Positions 53,278-62,504 are shown, counted from the stretch's first letter. The stretch: 64,000 bases of DNA from Planctomycetota bacterium (GCA_030740295.1 JASLXP010001100.1:3523-67522), one strand, 5' to 3'. Translations and numbers: made by a program. The notes: generated from the letters alone by a model not told the origin.

Positions 53278-54129
53278 TTACCCGCTGGCTGCCTGGAATT
53301 TTTCCAGGTAAGGAACGGGGTCGATTCTATTGCGATCGTCCAGGGCAATCCATTCCATGAAATGCCGGACCTCGATGACTTCTCTATCCGCCGAAGGGAA
53401 GACCCGATGAAAGATTCCATCCGGTTCGAGGGTTATGTAGATCCCGATTTCCGCCCAGTCGCCGCAGACATAAAAGGCCTTCTCATCTTCATCAACAAGG
53501 ATGGTCTTCGTATGAGGAACGTGCGCATGCCCGGCGACAAGCGCAACGGCATCGTCCTGCATCACCTTTGAGGCGGCCGCTTCCTGAAATCCGAGTCCCT
53601 GCAAGTTCTTCTGCTTTACTTCGCTCTGGCTGACACGGCGCATCTGGACGGCCATCCACTTGGTGAAGAAGAGGGGTGTGAAAGCGATGAAGGCTTTGAC
53701 GATCGGATTCCGGACGACCGTTCGCCAGATGCGATATCGCCAGTCGCTGGTGCAAAGCAGATCGCCGTGTGTCAGCCGAATGGTCTTGCCGGCCATTTCG
53801 ATGTCGTGGAAATCACTCATCAGGGTCACACCGGTGCGATCGACGAAATGATGATCCAGAAGGAAGTCGCGATTGCCCGGAGTGAGATTGATGCTGATGC
53901 CCTGGTCTGTAAGCGAACGGAGCTTGTCAAGCACTTCGGTAAAATCAGGAAGGAGCAGGTGCTTTGCGCCGAGCCAGAAGTCAAAGAGATCCCCGAGGAT
54001 GATGATGTGCTCGGTGTAGCCGGGGAGGCCGTCCAGAAAATCCATTACCAGCCTTGTCCTGGTCGGGACACCGACCGCCAGATGGCAATCGCCAAAGACA
54101 ACGATGGGCTTGGAACTGCTGGCAGACAT
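53278..54129 (-). CDS. lpxH: UDP-2,3-diacylglucosamine diphosphatase (LpxH-like)
   Basis: 283 residues from ATG 54129 (MSASSSKPIVVFGDCHLAVG). The calcineurin-like metal motifs are all present: GDCHL (a D-x-H variant), ILGDLFDFWLG, PGNRDFLLDHHF, LTHGDLLCTSD and VAGHAHVPHT. The sequence between blocks (RIWRTVVRNPIVKAFIAFTP) is the LpxH helical cap. The enzyme removes UMP from UDP-diacylglucosamine in lipid A synthesis, so the organism should have lipopolysaccharide and an outer membrane. The 5' neighbour is a repeat array. It precedes pilT by 20 bp. Confidence 0.85.
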   Translation of the reverse strand: MSASSSKPIVVFGDCHLAVGVPTRTRLVMDFLDGLPGYTEHIIILGDLFDFWLGAKHLLLPDFTEVLDKLRSLTDQGISINLTPGNRDFLLDHHFVDRTGVTLMSDFHDIEMAGKTIRLTHGDLLCTSDWRYRIWRTVVRNPIVKAFIAFTPLFFTKWMAVQMRRVSQSEVKQKNLQGLGFQEAAASKVMQDDAVALVAGHAHVPHTKTILVDEDEKAFYVCGDWAEIGIYITLEPDGIFHRVFPSADREVIEVRHFMEWIALDDRNRIDPVPYLEKFQAASG

Positions 54130-54189
54130 GGCTCTGTCGCTGGAAAAAGTCGTCAGCAAGAGTTAAAGGGAAAGCCTGTCCAGCATCAA

Positions 54190-54635
54190 TTAGGGATGCG
54201 GGGGATCTGGAATCTGGAATCAGGAAACCGGAATTCGGAACCATCGGGATTTGGGATTCAAGATTCAAGATTCAGGATTCAGGGGATTCAGGATGCTGGA
54301 TGCTGGATGCTGGATGCTGGATTCAAGATTCACATGTAGTGTATCGGGATTAAGTGTCGCGAATCGGGATTCGGGCCGGTATATATGCTCTGACGCTCCA
54401 AACCTCGCGTGGTTTTGGAGTGCAGTGACTTGCTTGTCACTGTTTCCTCTTTCGTATGCGTCCAATCTAGTCGTCGGACCCCCAAGGCCGCTCCAGAATC
54501 CTGAATTTCGGACCCAGAATCTCGGGCTCTGAATCCCGAATCCTCTGGACCCGAATCCTCTGAATCTTGAATCCAGAATCCAGAATCCAGAATCCAGAAT
54601 CCAGAATCCAGAATCCAGAATCCTGCCCCGGAAGA
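54190..54635. repeat. Large heptad-repeat array with inverted arms
   Basis: The 511-bp gap upstream of lpxH is filled with 7-bp words. ATGCTGG is repeated four times at 54293-54320, flanked by GATTCAG/GATTCAA words. AATCCAG is repeated seven times at 54570-54618, followed by AATCCTG. The left (GGATTC-type) and right (GAATCC-type) halves are reverse complements, so the array could form a large stem-loop. No coding capacity is seen beyond the short NPESRIQ-type peptide frames that such DNA yields. It probably contains the start regions of lpxH and the nitrilase-like gene. Confidence 0.85.
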
Positions 54636-54640
54636 CTCAC

Positions 54641-55402
54641 ATGCCAGCAGAATCCAAACGAATCGTGCGCCTTGCCGCCATCACACACGAGCTCAGGTGG
54701 GAATACCGAACGACCTGCAGCAACGAATCATTCAACCTCGAAACGGCCACCGCCTACATTGAGCATCGCACGAAGCGCGGTCTCGAGCTGATGTCTGCGG
54801 CTGCGAAGGCCGGAGCAGAGCTTGTACTGGGGCCCGAGTACTTTTGCGGAAGCGAGGCATTTATGACGACAGGGGAAGTCAAAGCCCAACTGGCGGGATC
54901 AGATGGCCAGCCTGCTCTTCAAGACCTTTGTCACCATGCCTCCTCACACCAATGTGCTCTGTCTGCTTCCTGGAATTCCTCGATAAACGGCCATGTTGTT
55001 CAGGCAGGCTTCCTTGTCGATGGGCGCGGTGAACTTGCGGGGCGTCACATAAAGCACAATTCCATACGGCCTGGGAGCGACATTGAGAAGAAGCTTGATG
55101 TGTTCGATCTCGATATCGCCAGGACGGGCATGCTGATCTGCGCGGATGTGACTGACGATCCTCAGAACGCGGCCGCTATGGCATCGAATGGGATGGAACT
55201 CCTTCTGGTTCCTGGTGTCGGATTTTCAGGACAGAACTGGCGGCACATGATCATTTCGAGGGCCATCGATATTGGATGTCCGATTGTTTATTCGGATACC
55301 GGTCGGGCCTTGATCGTGTCTGCGGATGGAAAGGTGGCTGCCGAGGTTGTTGCGCCAGAATCCTTCATTGTCGCGGATGTTGAGATTGGATGCCGCCGAT
55401 GA
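54641..55402 (+). CDS. Carbon-nitrogen hydrolase (nitrilase superfamily)
   Basis: 253 residues starting MPAESKRIVRLAAITHE. The catalytic triad is present in the expected order: Glu66 in LVLGPEYFCG, Lys138 in RHIKHNSIRP and Cys167 in GMLICADV. The protein is shorter than some family members but complete. It cleaves C-N bonds of amides or nitriles; the substrate is unknown. No acyltransferase partner is adjacent. It sits just after the heptad repeats and converges with the zinc-ribbon membrane protein, 27 bp away. Confidence 0.85.
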   Translation: MPAESKRIVRLAAITHELRWEYRTTCSNESFNLETATAYIEHRTKRGLELMSAAAKAGAELVLGPEYFCGSEAFMTTGEVKAQLAGSDGQPALQDLCHHASSHQCALSASWNSSINGHVVQAGFLVDGRGELAGRHIKHNSIRPGSDIEKKLDVFDLDIARTGMLICADVTDDPQNAAAMASNGMELLLVPGVGFSGQNWRHMIISRAIDIGCPIVYSDTGRALIVSADGKVAAEVVAPESFIVADVEIGCRR

Positions 55403-55429
55403 ATCCACTTCCGCCAGTGAGCGCTACTT

Positions 55430-58027
55430 TCATTCCGGTTTCTTTGCGTTCTCAAACGCCTCTTTTGCTTCCTGGTAATACTCGCTGTCCGGAAAATCTT
55501 TCTCGAGCTTTTTGAGATAGATTTTTGCCATGTTCGGTTTGTCGTTCAGCATGAAGTTGTTAAACATGGAGAGGATTGAGCGCGCCTTCTTTTCGTTGGC
55601 GGTGGGCTTGGGCTTTTCCTTTTTCGGCTCGGTGCCCGTGCCTGTGTCTACGGCGATTTCTCCCCCTGGCAGTTCGGTTGGGCCAAGCAACTCATTCAGC
55701 TCTGTTCTGGCTTTTTTGGCAGAATCGGAATCTGGGTATTTGGAGATGAGCTGGTCGTGAAACTTTTTTGCGTCTTCCGCCTTCTTGTTCAAGAGATAGC
55801 TTTTGAACTGCGAATACAGTTTGCGTTGCTCGGCTTCGGGGCCGGTGAGCTGGGTGCGCGTTCTCGTGCTGCTTTTCTTTCTTTGATGTATGGAAACGAT
55901 GAGAGGGATGTCTTCGTCCACGTGCCCCATGTCAAAGGAATGATTGGCGCCGACGCTGTAGAGCGAAAATCCCTTTTCCTGTTTCTTGTAGCGAACGATC
56001 TCGCCGTTAAAAACATCCTGCGGCACTGCATCAATGAAATCAGGGATAAGGCTGTCCAGCCCCTTTGGCCATTCGCCTTTCTTGAGCGCAAATGCCTCCA
56101 GACCCACTGCAGTTTGGGCGAGCTTCAGAGCCATAAGCGCGCGGCCGTTTGCAGCCCACAGCGTCGCATGATTGGCCAGTTTGGATGCCAGGGGCTGGGA
56201 TGGGTTGGTGCCTGGTTCAGCCCCGGCATCCAGGTCTTTGAAGTATGCCACATAGTTTTCTTTTGCCGCTTGAATGGTCTCTCTGTGCTTAGTGATCAGA
56301 GCCTGGATGTCGTGATATCTAGCTCCCGTAAGATTGTAGAGTGTGGAGACAGATCCCAGGCCGCCGAAGTCCTTTAGCTGAGCCTTGAGGTCTTCGTCGC
56401 TCATCTTGGATATCTCTGCAGCAAGGGCTACCTCGCCCCCGACGGCAGTGGCGAGGCCCTCCTGCAATGTTGTTTCTGCCTCTGCGAAAGCGCTCTTGAG
56501 CTTGTTCAGCGATTTCGCATCAACTACTACCCGGCTCAGCACCTGAGCAAGGGTGTTTACTGTGGTGTTGATACCTTTTGCGTAGGCAAGGTGGGATTTG
56601 GAGAATGGCTCGCTGCTGAGTGATTCGGCCAGCCTCAACGAATCAATGACCGTTTGCACGGCCTCCTTGGCGTCGCGACGGTGCGCAAGGTATGCGGCCT
56701 GCCATTGTAGAGCGATGAAGGCATTTTCTATCTGTTCCAGGTGCGGTGTTTCGGCGAGCAACCCCTTGCTCAGATCCACCGAGTAGCTGCACTTTTCTAT
56801 CTTGCCTCCATCACTGATGAGAGTGAATGCCTTTTTCGTTGCGTCAAGACTTTTCCGTGCCATCTCCCCCGTTTCGTCTGTAATCTCTCGGGCAGGAATA
56901 GGCAGGGGAATGTCGCTCAATGGGGACTCGGTGGATTCCTCAAAAACTGCAAAAGCCTGAGTGTAATTTTCCGCGGCATTGTCTTCACCATCAGCGATCG
57001 AGTACGACTCCTGCAAATCAGTAAAACTCGTCGGTACCCCCTCTCGCCCGATCTCAGCAATCGTGCTGTTCATCCGTGAGGATGCGGTGTATCGGAAAGT
57101 GACTATGGCGATGAGCGGACACAGAATGACCAGAGCTGCAATGCCCTGCTTCTTGGAGAGCTTGAACCCACCAGACTTCTTGCCTGGCGCATCCCCGCCA
57201 AAAGATGCCCCACAGACCAGGCAACCGACCTGGCCCGGCTGGCAGGCCGCGTTGCACGCAGGGCACGTCAGCGCGGGCGCCTCATCCTCCGCAGGTGAAG
57301 GCTCAGGCTCGGGCTCGGGAGCATCGATGGACATGTCATCAAAACTTGTTTCCTCCTTTGGCTCACCCAGGCCCAGAACATCATCCGGCGGCCCGGCGGC
57401 GGGAGCCGCAGGCTCGGGCGGGAGCGCGTCCTCGAGGCCCATGTCGTCCGCGGGTGCCTCGGATTCCGGCGCGTCAACGGAGAGATTGCCGAACATGTCA
57501 TCACCGCCGCCAGAGCCCTGATCGCCCAGACCCAAATCCACGCCGCCGGGAGGTACGGTTATGTTGAATTCTTCTTCGCCGCCCGGATCTGGCGCAGGTG
57601 CTGGCTCAGGGCCTGAGCTCACATCGAGCGACATTCCGCCGAAATCATCGTCTCCGTCAGGCGGCGGGGCGGCCCCCTCCTTCTCTTCCTCCTGTGGGCT
57701 GCCGGCATCCATGGAAAGACCGGCATCCATTTCCATAAGGCCTCCATCATCTGCGGCGGGGCTCGAATCCTCTACAGCAGGTTCTTTCTTCGCTGGTTCA
57801 GGAGCGTCCGTTCCACCACTGATCGGCTCGAGCGCTTCAGTGCCCACGGTCGACCCGGTATCATCTTTATCGAGCTTACGGCCGGATGCGCCATCCTCAC
57901 CTACGATGAACCTTCGATGGCATCGAAAGCACTTGACCTTTCGGCCGCCAAGGTTCTTGGCGAGATTGAATTTTCCGTCGCAATCGTCATACGGGCATGT
58001 GACGAGCATCTTATCTTCATCTGACAT
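55430..58027 (-). CDS. Zinc-ribbon membrane protein with Pro/Asp-rich linker and helical periplasmic region
   Basis: 865 residues from ATG 58027 (MSDEDKMLVTCPYDDCDGKF). The N-terminal MJ0042-like zinc finger has C11, C16, C33 and C36. A 200-residue disordered acidic linker, rich in Pro, Glu, Asp and Ala, follows, then a second zinc ribbon CPACNAACQ ... CLVC near residue 280. A membrane helix (GIAALVILCPLIAIVTF) leads into a large helical domain with TPR-like elements (YSQFKSYLLNKKAEDAKKFHDQ, DKPNMAKIYLKKLEKDFPDS). This layout recalls signalling scaffolds in planctomycete genomes. Role unknown; it diverges from the next gene. Confidence 0.75.
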   Translation of the reverse strand: MSDEDKMLVTCPYDDCDGKFNLAKNLGGRKVKCFRCHRRFIVGEDGASGRKLDKDDTGSTVGTEALEPISGGTDAPEPAKKEPAVEDSSPAADDGGLMEMDAGLSMDAGSPQEEEKEGAAPPPDGDDDFGGMSLDVSSGPEPAPAPDPGGEEEFNITVPPGGVDLGLGDQGSGGGDDMFGNLSVDAPESEAPADDMGLEDALPPEPAAPAAGPPDDVLGLGEPKEETSFDDMSIDAPEPEPEPSPAEDEAPALTCPACNAACQPGQVGCLVCGASFGGDAPGKKSGGFKLSKKQGIAALVILCPLIAIVTFRYTASSRMNSTIAEIGREGVPTSFTDLQESYSIADGEDNAAENYTQAFAVFEESTESPLSDIPLPIPAREITDETGEMARKSLDATKKAFTLISDGGKIEKCSYSVDLSKGLLAETPHLEQIENAFIALQWQAAYLAHRRDAKEAVQTVIDSLRLAESLSSEPFSKSHLAYAKGINTTVNTLAQVLSRVVVDAKSLNKLKSAFAEAETTLQEGLATAVGGEVALAAEISKMSDEDLKAQLKDFGGLGSVSTLYNLTGARYHDIQALITKHRETIQAAKENYVAYFKDLDAGAEPGTNPSQPLASKLANHATLWAANGRALMALKLAQTAVGLEAFALKKGEWPKGLDSLIPDFIDAVPQDVFNGEIVRYKKQEKGFSLYSVGANHSFDMGHVDEDIPLIVSIHQRKKSSTRTRTQLTGPEAEQRKLYSQFKSYLLNKKAEDAKKFHDQLISKYPDSDSAKKARTELNELLGPTELPGGEIAVDTGTGTEPKKEKPKPTANEKKARSILSMFNNFMLNDKPNMAKIYLKKLEKDFPDSEYYQEAKEAFENAKKPE

Positions 58028-58329
58028 CTGAAGTGTCCCGGTGAATTGAAGCTGGAGGGCCGGGATTTTCGGAGTCGAAACTCGATGTGTCAATTTCCGA
58101 ACACAGACTGATTAGTCATCCAGACTTCTGAAAAAGCCTGAACTCCCTGCGATTGGCTTCGATAATGCCTCCAGCTCGAGCGTCAGGTTTGGTGATGGTG
58201 TCACTGGAGCAAGAAACACCTCATCCCAATCTCCTGCCAACGCTCAGGATGCGAATCACAGCAACTGGATCGATCTCCTGGCTTAGCCCGCGCCTGTCCA
58301 TTCATGGCCATCATGGCCATTCCTCGCCA

Positions 58330-58358
58330 TTGCACCGCCGGATCCGCACACCTATAAT
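58330..58358 (+). promoter_or_regulatory. Sigma-70-type promoter for the HTH/zinc-ribbon gene
   Basis: TTGCAC (58330-58335) and TATAAT (58353-58358) are separated by 17 bp, the optimal spacing. The expected start site is near 58365, giving a leader of about 30 nt before the GTG at 58397. The remaining 58028-58329 region shows nothing recognised. Confidence 0.65.
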
Positions 58359-58396
58359 CAGCCGGGCGCGCGGGCACATCTTTTTGAGGGTACATC

Positions 58397-59350
58397 GTGG
58401 CCAGGAAGATCTTTATCACGTTCGAAGAAGCTGTAGATGAGTTCGGGATCGAAGGCGAGCAACTGCAGGAATGGATGCGTGGCGGAAAAATAAGGGCCTT
58501 CCGGTTCCACGATACGATGAGCTTCAAGCGGGCAGAAGTGGAGGCCCTCAAGGGGGGCTCTCCCGATTCGGATACCGAGCCAGTGTTGGCTTCAAAAGCC
58601 CCCGCGGAACCGGAAACCGAATCCCCAAAGAAGTTCGATATCGGCGACGTTGTTGGCGACGTTCAGGAACAGGATCTCAAGGTTCCGGGAGCAGACGACC
58701 TCAAAGTGCCATCGCTGAAAGATATTGAAGAGGATGAACTCACCGTGCCCCTGTCGGAGTTCCTGTCCAAGCCTCCCGCGGGGGATGATGATGAAGAAAC
58801 TTTCCTTGAGCCGCTTGGCAAAAAGAAACCAAAGATTACCAAGCCGCCCGAGCAGGAAGAGCCACCCGATTCGGAACTCATCCGCTTCCACTGCAGTTGC
58901 GGCAAGCGTCTCAAGTCGAACCAGGAATACATAGGACAGAGTGTCCTCTGCCCCAAGTGCAACGAGAAGCTCAAAGTGCCCGCGGTGAGTGAGGCTCGCA
59001 GAGAAAAGACCACGACGCCCCAGGCGAACCCGGTCCTGGTGAAACTCCTGGCGAAATTCAAGAAGCTCAAGGGAGAAGTCAGGGAGATATCAGCAAAGTT
59101 TGGCGACCTCGAGCAGGACCCGGAAGACGCTGCCCAACGTGGACTGATCACGAGGATGGGCACGCTGGAAAGGCAGACCCGGGAAATCGCAATCGAGCTT
59201 GAAGCTCTGAAGAAGGAAAACCAGCAAATCCGTTTCGATATTGCCAGACTCCAGGATTTGATGACCCGGCTGCAGCCTGAGGCTGATGTCATGCTCAGCG
59301 GGCATGCCCAAACCTCAGGCTCATCAGATGAAGACCCCTTGGCAAGATGA
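58397..59350 (+). CDS. HTH plus zinc-ribbon plus coiled-coil protein
   Basis: 317 residues from GTG 58397, with GAGGG upstream. Residues 5-50 (IFITFEEAVDEFGIEGEQLQ ... FRFHDTMSFKRAEVEAL) look like the short excisionase-type or MerR-type binding module also seen in the anti-sigma-like protein at 23 kb. After a Pro/Glu-rich linker comes a zinc ribbon (residues about 165-200: FHCSCGKRL, then CPKCNEKLKVP), then a long coiled coil (ITRMGTLERQTREIAIELEAL). It lies divergent from the zinc-ribbon membrane protein and 24 bp before a TPR gene. Function unknown. Confidence 0.8.
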   Translation: MARKIFITFEEAVDEFGIEGEQLQEWMRGGKIRAFRFHDTMSFKRAEVEALKGGSPDSDTEPVLASKAPAEPETESPKKFDIGDVVGDVQEQDLKVPGADDLKVPSLKDIEEDELTVPLSEFLSKPPAGDDDEETFLEPLGKKKPKITKPPEQEEPPDSELIRFHCSCGKRLKSNQEYIGQSVLCPKCNEKLKVPAVSEARREKTTTPQANPVLVKLLAKFKKLKGEVREISAKFGDLEQDPEDAAQRGLITRMGTLERQTREIAIELEALKKENQQIRFDIARLQDLMTRLQPEADVMLSGHAQTSGSSDEDPLAR

Positions 59351-59374
59351 ATGAATTTCAGGCGACCCTGACGC

Positions 59375-60592
59375 ATGGCTTTCTTCAAAAAAGTCGACCC
59401 TAAAAAGCAGATTCACCTGGTCATTGCCCAGATGAACTCCGGCGATTACCTGGACGCGATGAAGAGCTGTGAAAAGCTCATGCAGAAATTCCCTCGCCAC
59501 GCGGAAGGCTCACGCCTGATGGGACAGGTCTGCGAAAAGCTTGGCAACGACCGCAAGGCATCCGGGTTCTTCAGAATCGCGGTGGAGGAGAAACCAATCT
59601 ATGCCAACTACCTGGCGTACGGGAATGTCTGCCGGCGCCTGAACGAGCCCGGCAAAGCCAGCGAACTCCTGGAAAAGGCCCTCGGGGCAAGCCCGGATTC
59701 GATCGAGTTCATGGAACTGCTCGCCGAGATTTACGAAGAGCGCGGCATCTGGCCGCGGGCCGTTGCCATGCGGAAAGGAATCTACGACCGGCGGAACGAT
59801 GATGCGGATGCCCTCTTCCGCCTTGCTCGCTGTACTCACATGGCCAGGCTGCTCGAGGAAACAGCCATGCTCTGCACCCGCCTTCTGAATCAAGAGCCCG
59901 AACATGCAAAAGGGCTTCGACTCTTTGCCGAATGCATGCTTTACCGCAACATGCATGAACGCGCGATCGAATTGTACTCACGAGCCCTCCAGGCCCAGCC
60001 TGATGACTGGGAAGGCCATTTTCAGCTCGCGGAAATCTACCTTGCCAGAGACCAGGGCGCCAACGCGAAACGGCACTTCCAGCTCTGCATTCGGAACAAC
60101 AACGAACACCAGGAAGCACACCGAAAACTGATCGACGCTTACAAAGCAGACCAGGATTGGATCGAAGCGGAAATCGTCATCAAGCACCTCGTCGGCTTGG
60201 GTGAAAATCAGGAACTGCTCATCGAGCTTGGCGACGTCTGCGCGGCACAAGAGGAATACGAAGCCGCGGCCACGGCTTACCAGCAGGCAAGAAACTCAGG
60301 CAAGAGCAGTGAGGAGCTAGACGCAAAATACACAGACGCGGCCATTCGCTCCGGAAGAGCTGAAGAGGTGTTCGATATGGCTCACCGGCTTTCTTCCGGC
60401 AACGTATTCAACGTGCAGTATCAACATCTCTACGCGCTCTGCCTGATGGCCGCCGGGGACCAGGAAAAGGCGACTGAACTGGTCAAAGGGGTCACTGCCT
60501 CCGAAGAGGAATTCTCTGAATTCTGCACGCTCCGTTCCAGGCTGCTGGGAGAGGCAGGTCTTTTCCCCGGCAATAACGTGGCCTCATCGTAA
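59375..60592 (+). CDS. TPR-repeat protein
   Basis: 405 residues starting MAFFKKVDPKKQIHLVIAQM. About nine TPR units are visible: GDYLDAMKSCEKLMQKFPRH, GRLMGQVCEKLGNDRKASGFF-type helices, GKASELLEKALGASPDSIEF, HERAIELYSRALQAQPDD, and EYEAAATAYQQARNSG. No other domain, no signal peptide. It probably acts as an adaptor in the cytosol. It is the second gene of a set that includes the HTH/zinc-ribbon protein and, after a repeat-filled gap, the FHA-kinase. The partner is unknown. Confidence 0.9.
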   Translation: MAFFKKVDPKKQIHLVIAQMNSGDYLDAMKSCEKLMQKFPRHAEGSRLMGQVCEKLGNDRKASGFFRIAVEEKPIYANYLAYGNVCRRLNEPGKASELLEKALGASPDSIEFMELLAEIYEERGIWPRAVAMRKGIYDRRNDDADALFRLARCTHMARLLEETAMLCTRLLNQEPEHAKGLRLFAECMLYRNMHERAIELYSRALQAQPDDWEGHFQLAEIYLARDQGANAKRHFQLCIRNNNEHQEAHRKLIDAYKADQDWIEAEIVIKHLVGLGENQELLIELGDVCAAQEEYEAAATAYQQARNSGKSSEELDAKYTDAAIRSGRAEEVFDMAHRLSSGNVFNVQYQHLYALCLMAAGDQEKATELVKGVTASEEEFSEFCTLRSRLLGEAGLFPGNNVASS

Positions 60593-60721
60593 CTTTTCAG
60601 GTCTAAGAGCCTGTAGCTGTTCAGTGCCGAGCTATTCTTACTTTTAATCTTGCTTCTTACAGCACCCGTTGGCCGCAACCGAAAAGAACTGCTGATTCTC
60701 CTGAAACCATTTCGGAAATCC

Positions 60722-60823
60722 GAATAAAGAATGATGATTTCTGATTTCTGAAGTCAAGCATTCGTTTAAGCAGCACATTTCTGACTTCGAAAATCAGCAA
60801 TCAGAAATCATCATTCTTTATTC
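60722..60823. repeat. Long imperfect palindrome
   Basis: GAATAAAGAATGATGATTTC (60722-60741) opens a left arm of about 34 nt that continues with CTGATTTCTGAAGTCA. The right arm (60782-60823) is its reverse complement with a short insertion, giving a stem of roughly 35 bp around a 25-nt loop. It lies in the 431-bp gap before the FHA-kinase gene; the remainder of that gap holds no gene I recognise. Confidence 0.85.
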
Positions 60824-61023
60824 AATTCCTGAGCAGGCTGCAAGTGTTGGTGCGGCTGAATGTTGAATCATGGATTTTGAGTCACTTTCAAAGATCTCTT
60901 GCCAAAAAAACAAAACTTCCACGGTTAAACCTGTCTACCGCAGCCTGACGGCGCCGAAGGCTGCTGTAGGATCAAAAGTAAGAAAAATACACGCACGCCG
61001 CGCAGAAGTTACGAAGTAATTCT

Positions 61024-62490
61024 ATGATGAACACCGTACCTGCCGCCCGCATCGTCTTCGAGTTTGGCACAACCACCCAGGTGGTGGAACTGGACCCGAG
61101 CGAAGACTACATCGTCGGCCGGGGAGATGATGCCAACCCTCGCGTGAATGAAAAATCCGTCAGCCGGAAGCATCTGCGCATTACCTGCAACGCCGAAGGC
61201 TGGCTTCTGGAGAACATCAGCAAGACAAACGGCATTCAGTACAAGAAGGGGGTGCTTCAGAAGCTTCGGCCGGAACACGGCGATGTCTTCGCTCTCGGCC
61301 GCGTCAGATGCACCTTCGCCGAGCACGGAAAATTCCTGGGCGCCCAGGAAGGAGCGGACCTCAACACCAGCCAAGATTCGCCACAGACAGAGCAGCCCGC
61401 CTCCGATGAAGGCCCTGCCGATCCCGCAAAAACTCAGATTGTCCAAACACCACCACAGCCGCTCGTTTACTGTCCCGTCTGTGGAACGAAAGTTCAGATT
61501 ATCGATTTCGTCAGCATCGAGGAGCTGAACTGCCCCACCTGCCGGGCACACATCGGCCGGCTGGCCATCCGGCATCTTGATGCGGCCGGCATCTATGACT
61601 CCATTCTCCTCACCTCAAAACCCAGCGACAAAAGCTCAACACTTTCCATCGGCGATTACCGCATCACCGAAGAGCTTGGAGCGGGCGGCATGGGCAAAGT
61701 TTTCAAAGGTTTCGAACCGGGCAGCGACCAGGTCGCCGCGGTGAAGCTCCTTTATCCGAGCAAGACTACAGACACCTTCATTCAATCTTTTGAGAACGAG
61801 GCCCGGGCGCTGGCGAGGCTTTTTCACAAGAACATCGTCAAGATCTATCGCTTCGGCAGGCACGGCAATGTCCACTACATAGCGATGGAGTTTGTCAAGG
61901 GGACGAATGTGAAGAAACAGATAAAGGAAAAACGCCGCCTGCCCATCGAAAGGTGCACCGAAGTCCTGCGGCAGTCTCTCGTGGGTCTGGATTACATTCA
62001 CAAGCAGGAGATCATCCACAACGACGTGAAACCGAGCAACATTCTGGTCGGCGAAGACGGCACTGTGAAGCTCGTGGATTTCGGCATCGTGCAGCTCAGC
62101 GGCCCGGTCGAGGAGGATAAACGTTCGCATGTGGCCGGCACGGTGGAATACCTCAGCCCGGAGGTGGTTCAGGGCGGCTCACCGACATTTCAATCGGATC
62201 TTTATTCACTCGGCATCACCCTCTATTACATGTTATGCGGCAAACGGCCCTTCAAAGGAAAGACCCCCAAAGACACACTCAAGATGCATGTGGAAAAAGC
62301 CGCGGCGCACCCAAGCCATCACCGTGGCCTGCCGGACGAGCTCATCGCAATCATGGCCCGCCTCATGGCCAAAGATCTGAAACACCGCTACCAGGCCGCG
62401 ACACAAGTCCTCGATGATCTCGATTCGATCGATCTCGGTCACAGCCTGGATCGGGCTACCGCGCAGATGGGCAAGAAGTGGAAGAAGTGA
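61024..62490 (+). CDS. Serine/threonine kinase with N-terminal FHA domain and zinc ribbon
   Basis: 488 residues. An FHA domain spans about 10-105: YIVGRGDDAN, then SVSRKHLRI and ISKTNGIQ are its phosphothreonine-binding loops. A zinc ribbon follows with C150-x2-C153 and C170-x2-C173. The kinase starts at YRITEELGAGGMGKVFKG (212-229), with K241, E259, catalytic loop IIHNDVKPSNI (331-341), DFG 352-354 and YLSPE (377-381). HRD is replaced by HND, so the RD-kinase regulatory arginine is missing. The FHA fused to its own kinase may bind autophosphorylated or upstream-phosphorylated proteins. No cognate phosphatase is in the window. Confidence 0.93.
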   Translation: MMNTVPAARIVFEFGTTTQVVELDPSEDYIVGRGDDANPRVNEKSVSRKHLRITCNAEGWLLENISKTNGIQYKKGVLQKLRPEHGDVFALGRVRCTFAEHGKFLGAQEGADLNTSQDSPQTEQPASDEGPADPAKTQIVQTPPQPLVYCPVCGTKVQIIDFVSIEELNCPTCRAHIGRLAIRHLDAAGIYDSILLTSKPSDKSSTLSIGDYRITEELGAGGMGKVFKGFEPGSDQVAAVKLLYPSKTTDTFIQSFENEARALARLFHKNIVKIYRFGRHGNVHYIAMEFVKGTNVKKQIKEKRRLPIERCTEVLRQSLVGLDYIHKQEIIHNDVKPSNILVGEDGTVKLVDFGIVQLSGPVEEDKRSHVAGTVEYLSPEVVQGGSPTFQSDLYSLGITLYYMLCGKRPFKGKTPKDTLKMHVEKAAAHPSHHRGLPDELIAIMARLMAKDLKHRYQAATQVLDDLDSIDLGHSLDRATAQMGKKWKK

Positions 62491-62504
62491 TCCAGGCTGA
62501 TGAC

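Noticed and set aside
54190..54635. CRISPR array
   Set aside because: The repeats are 7-bp words without 25-40 bp repeat/spacer alternation, and no cas genes are present.
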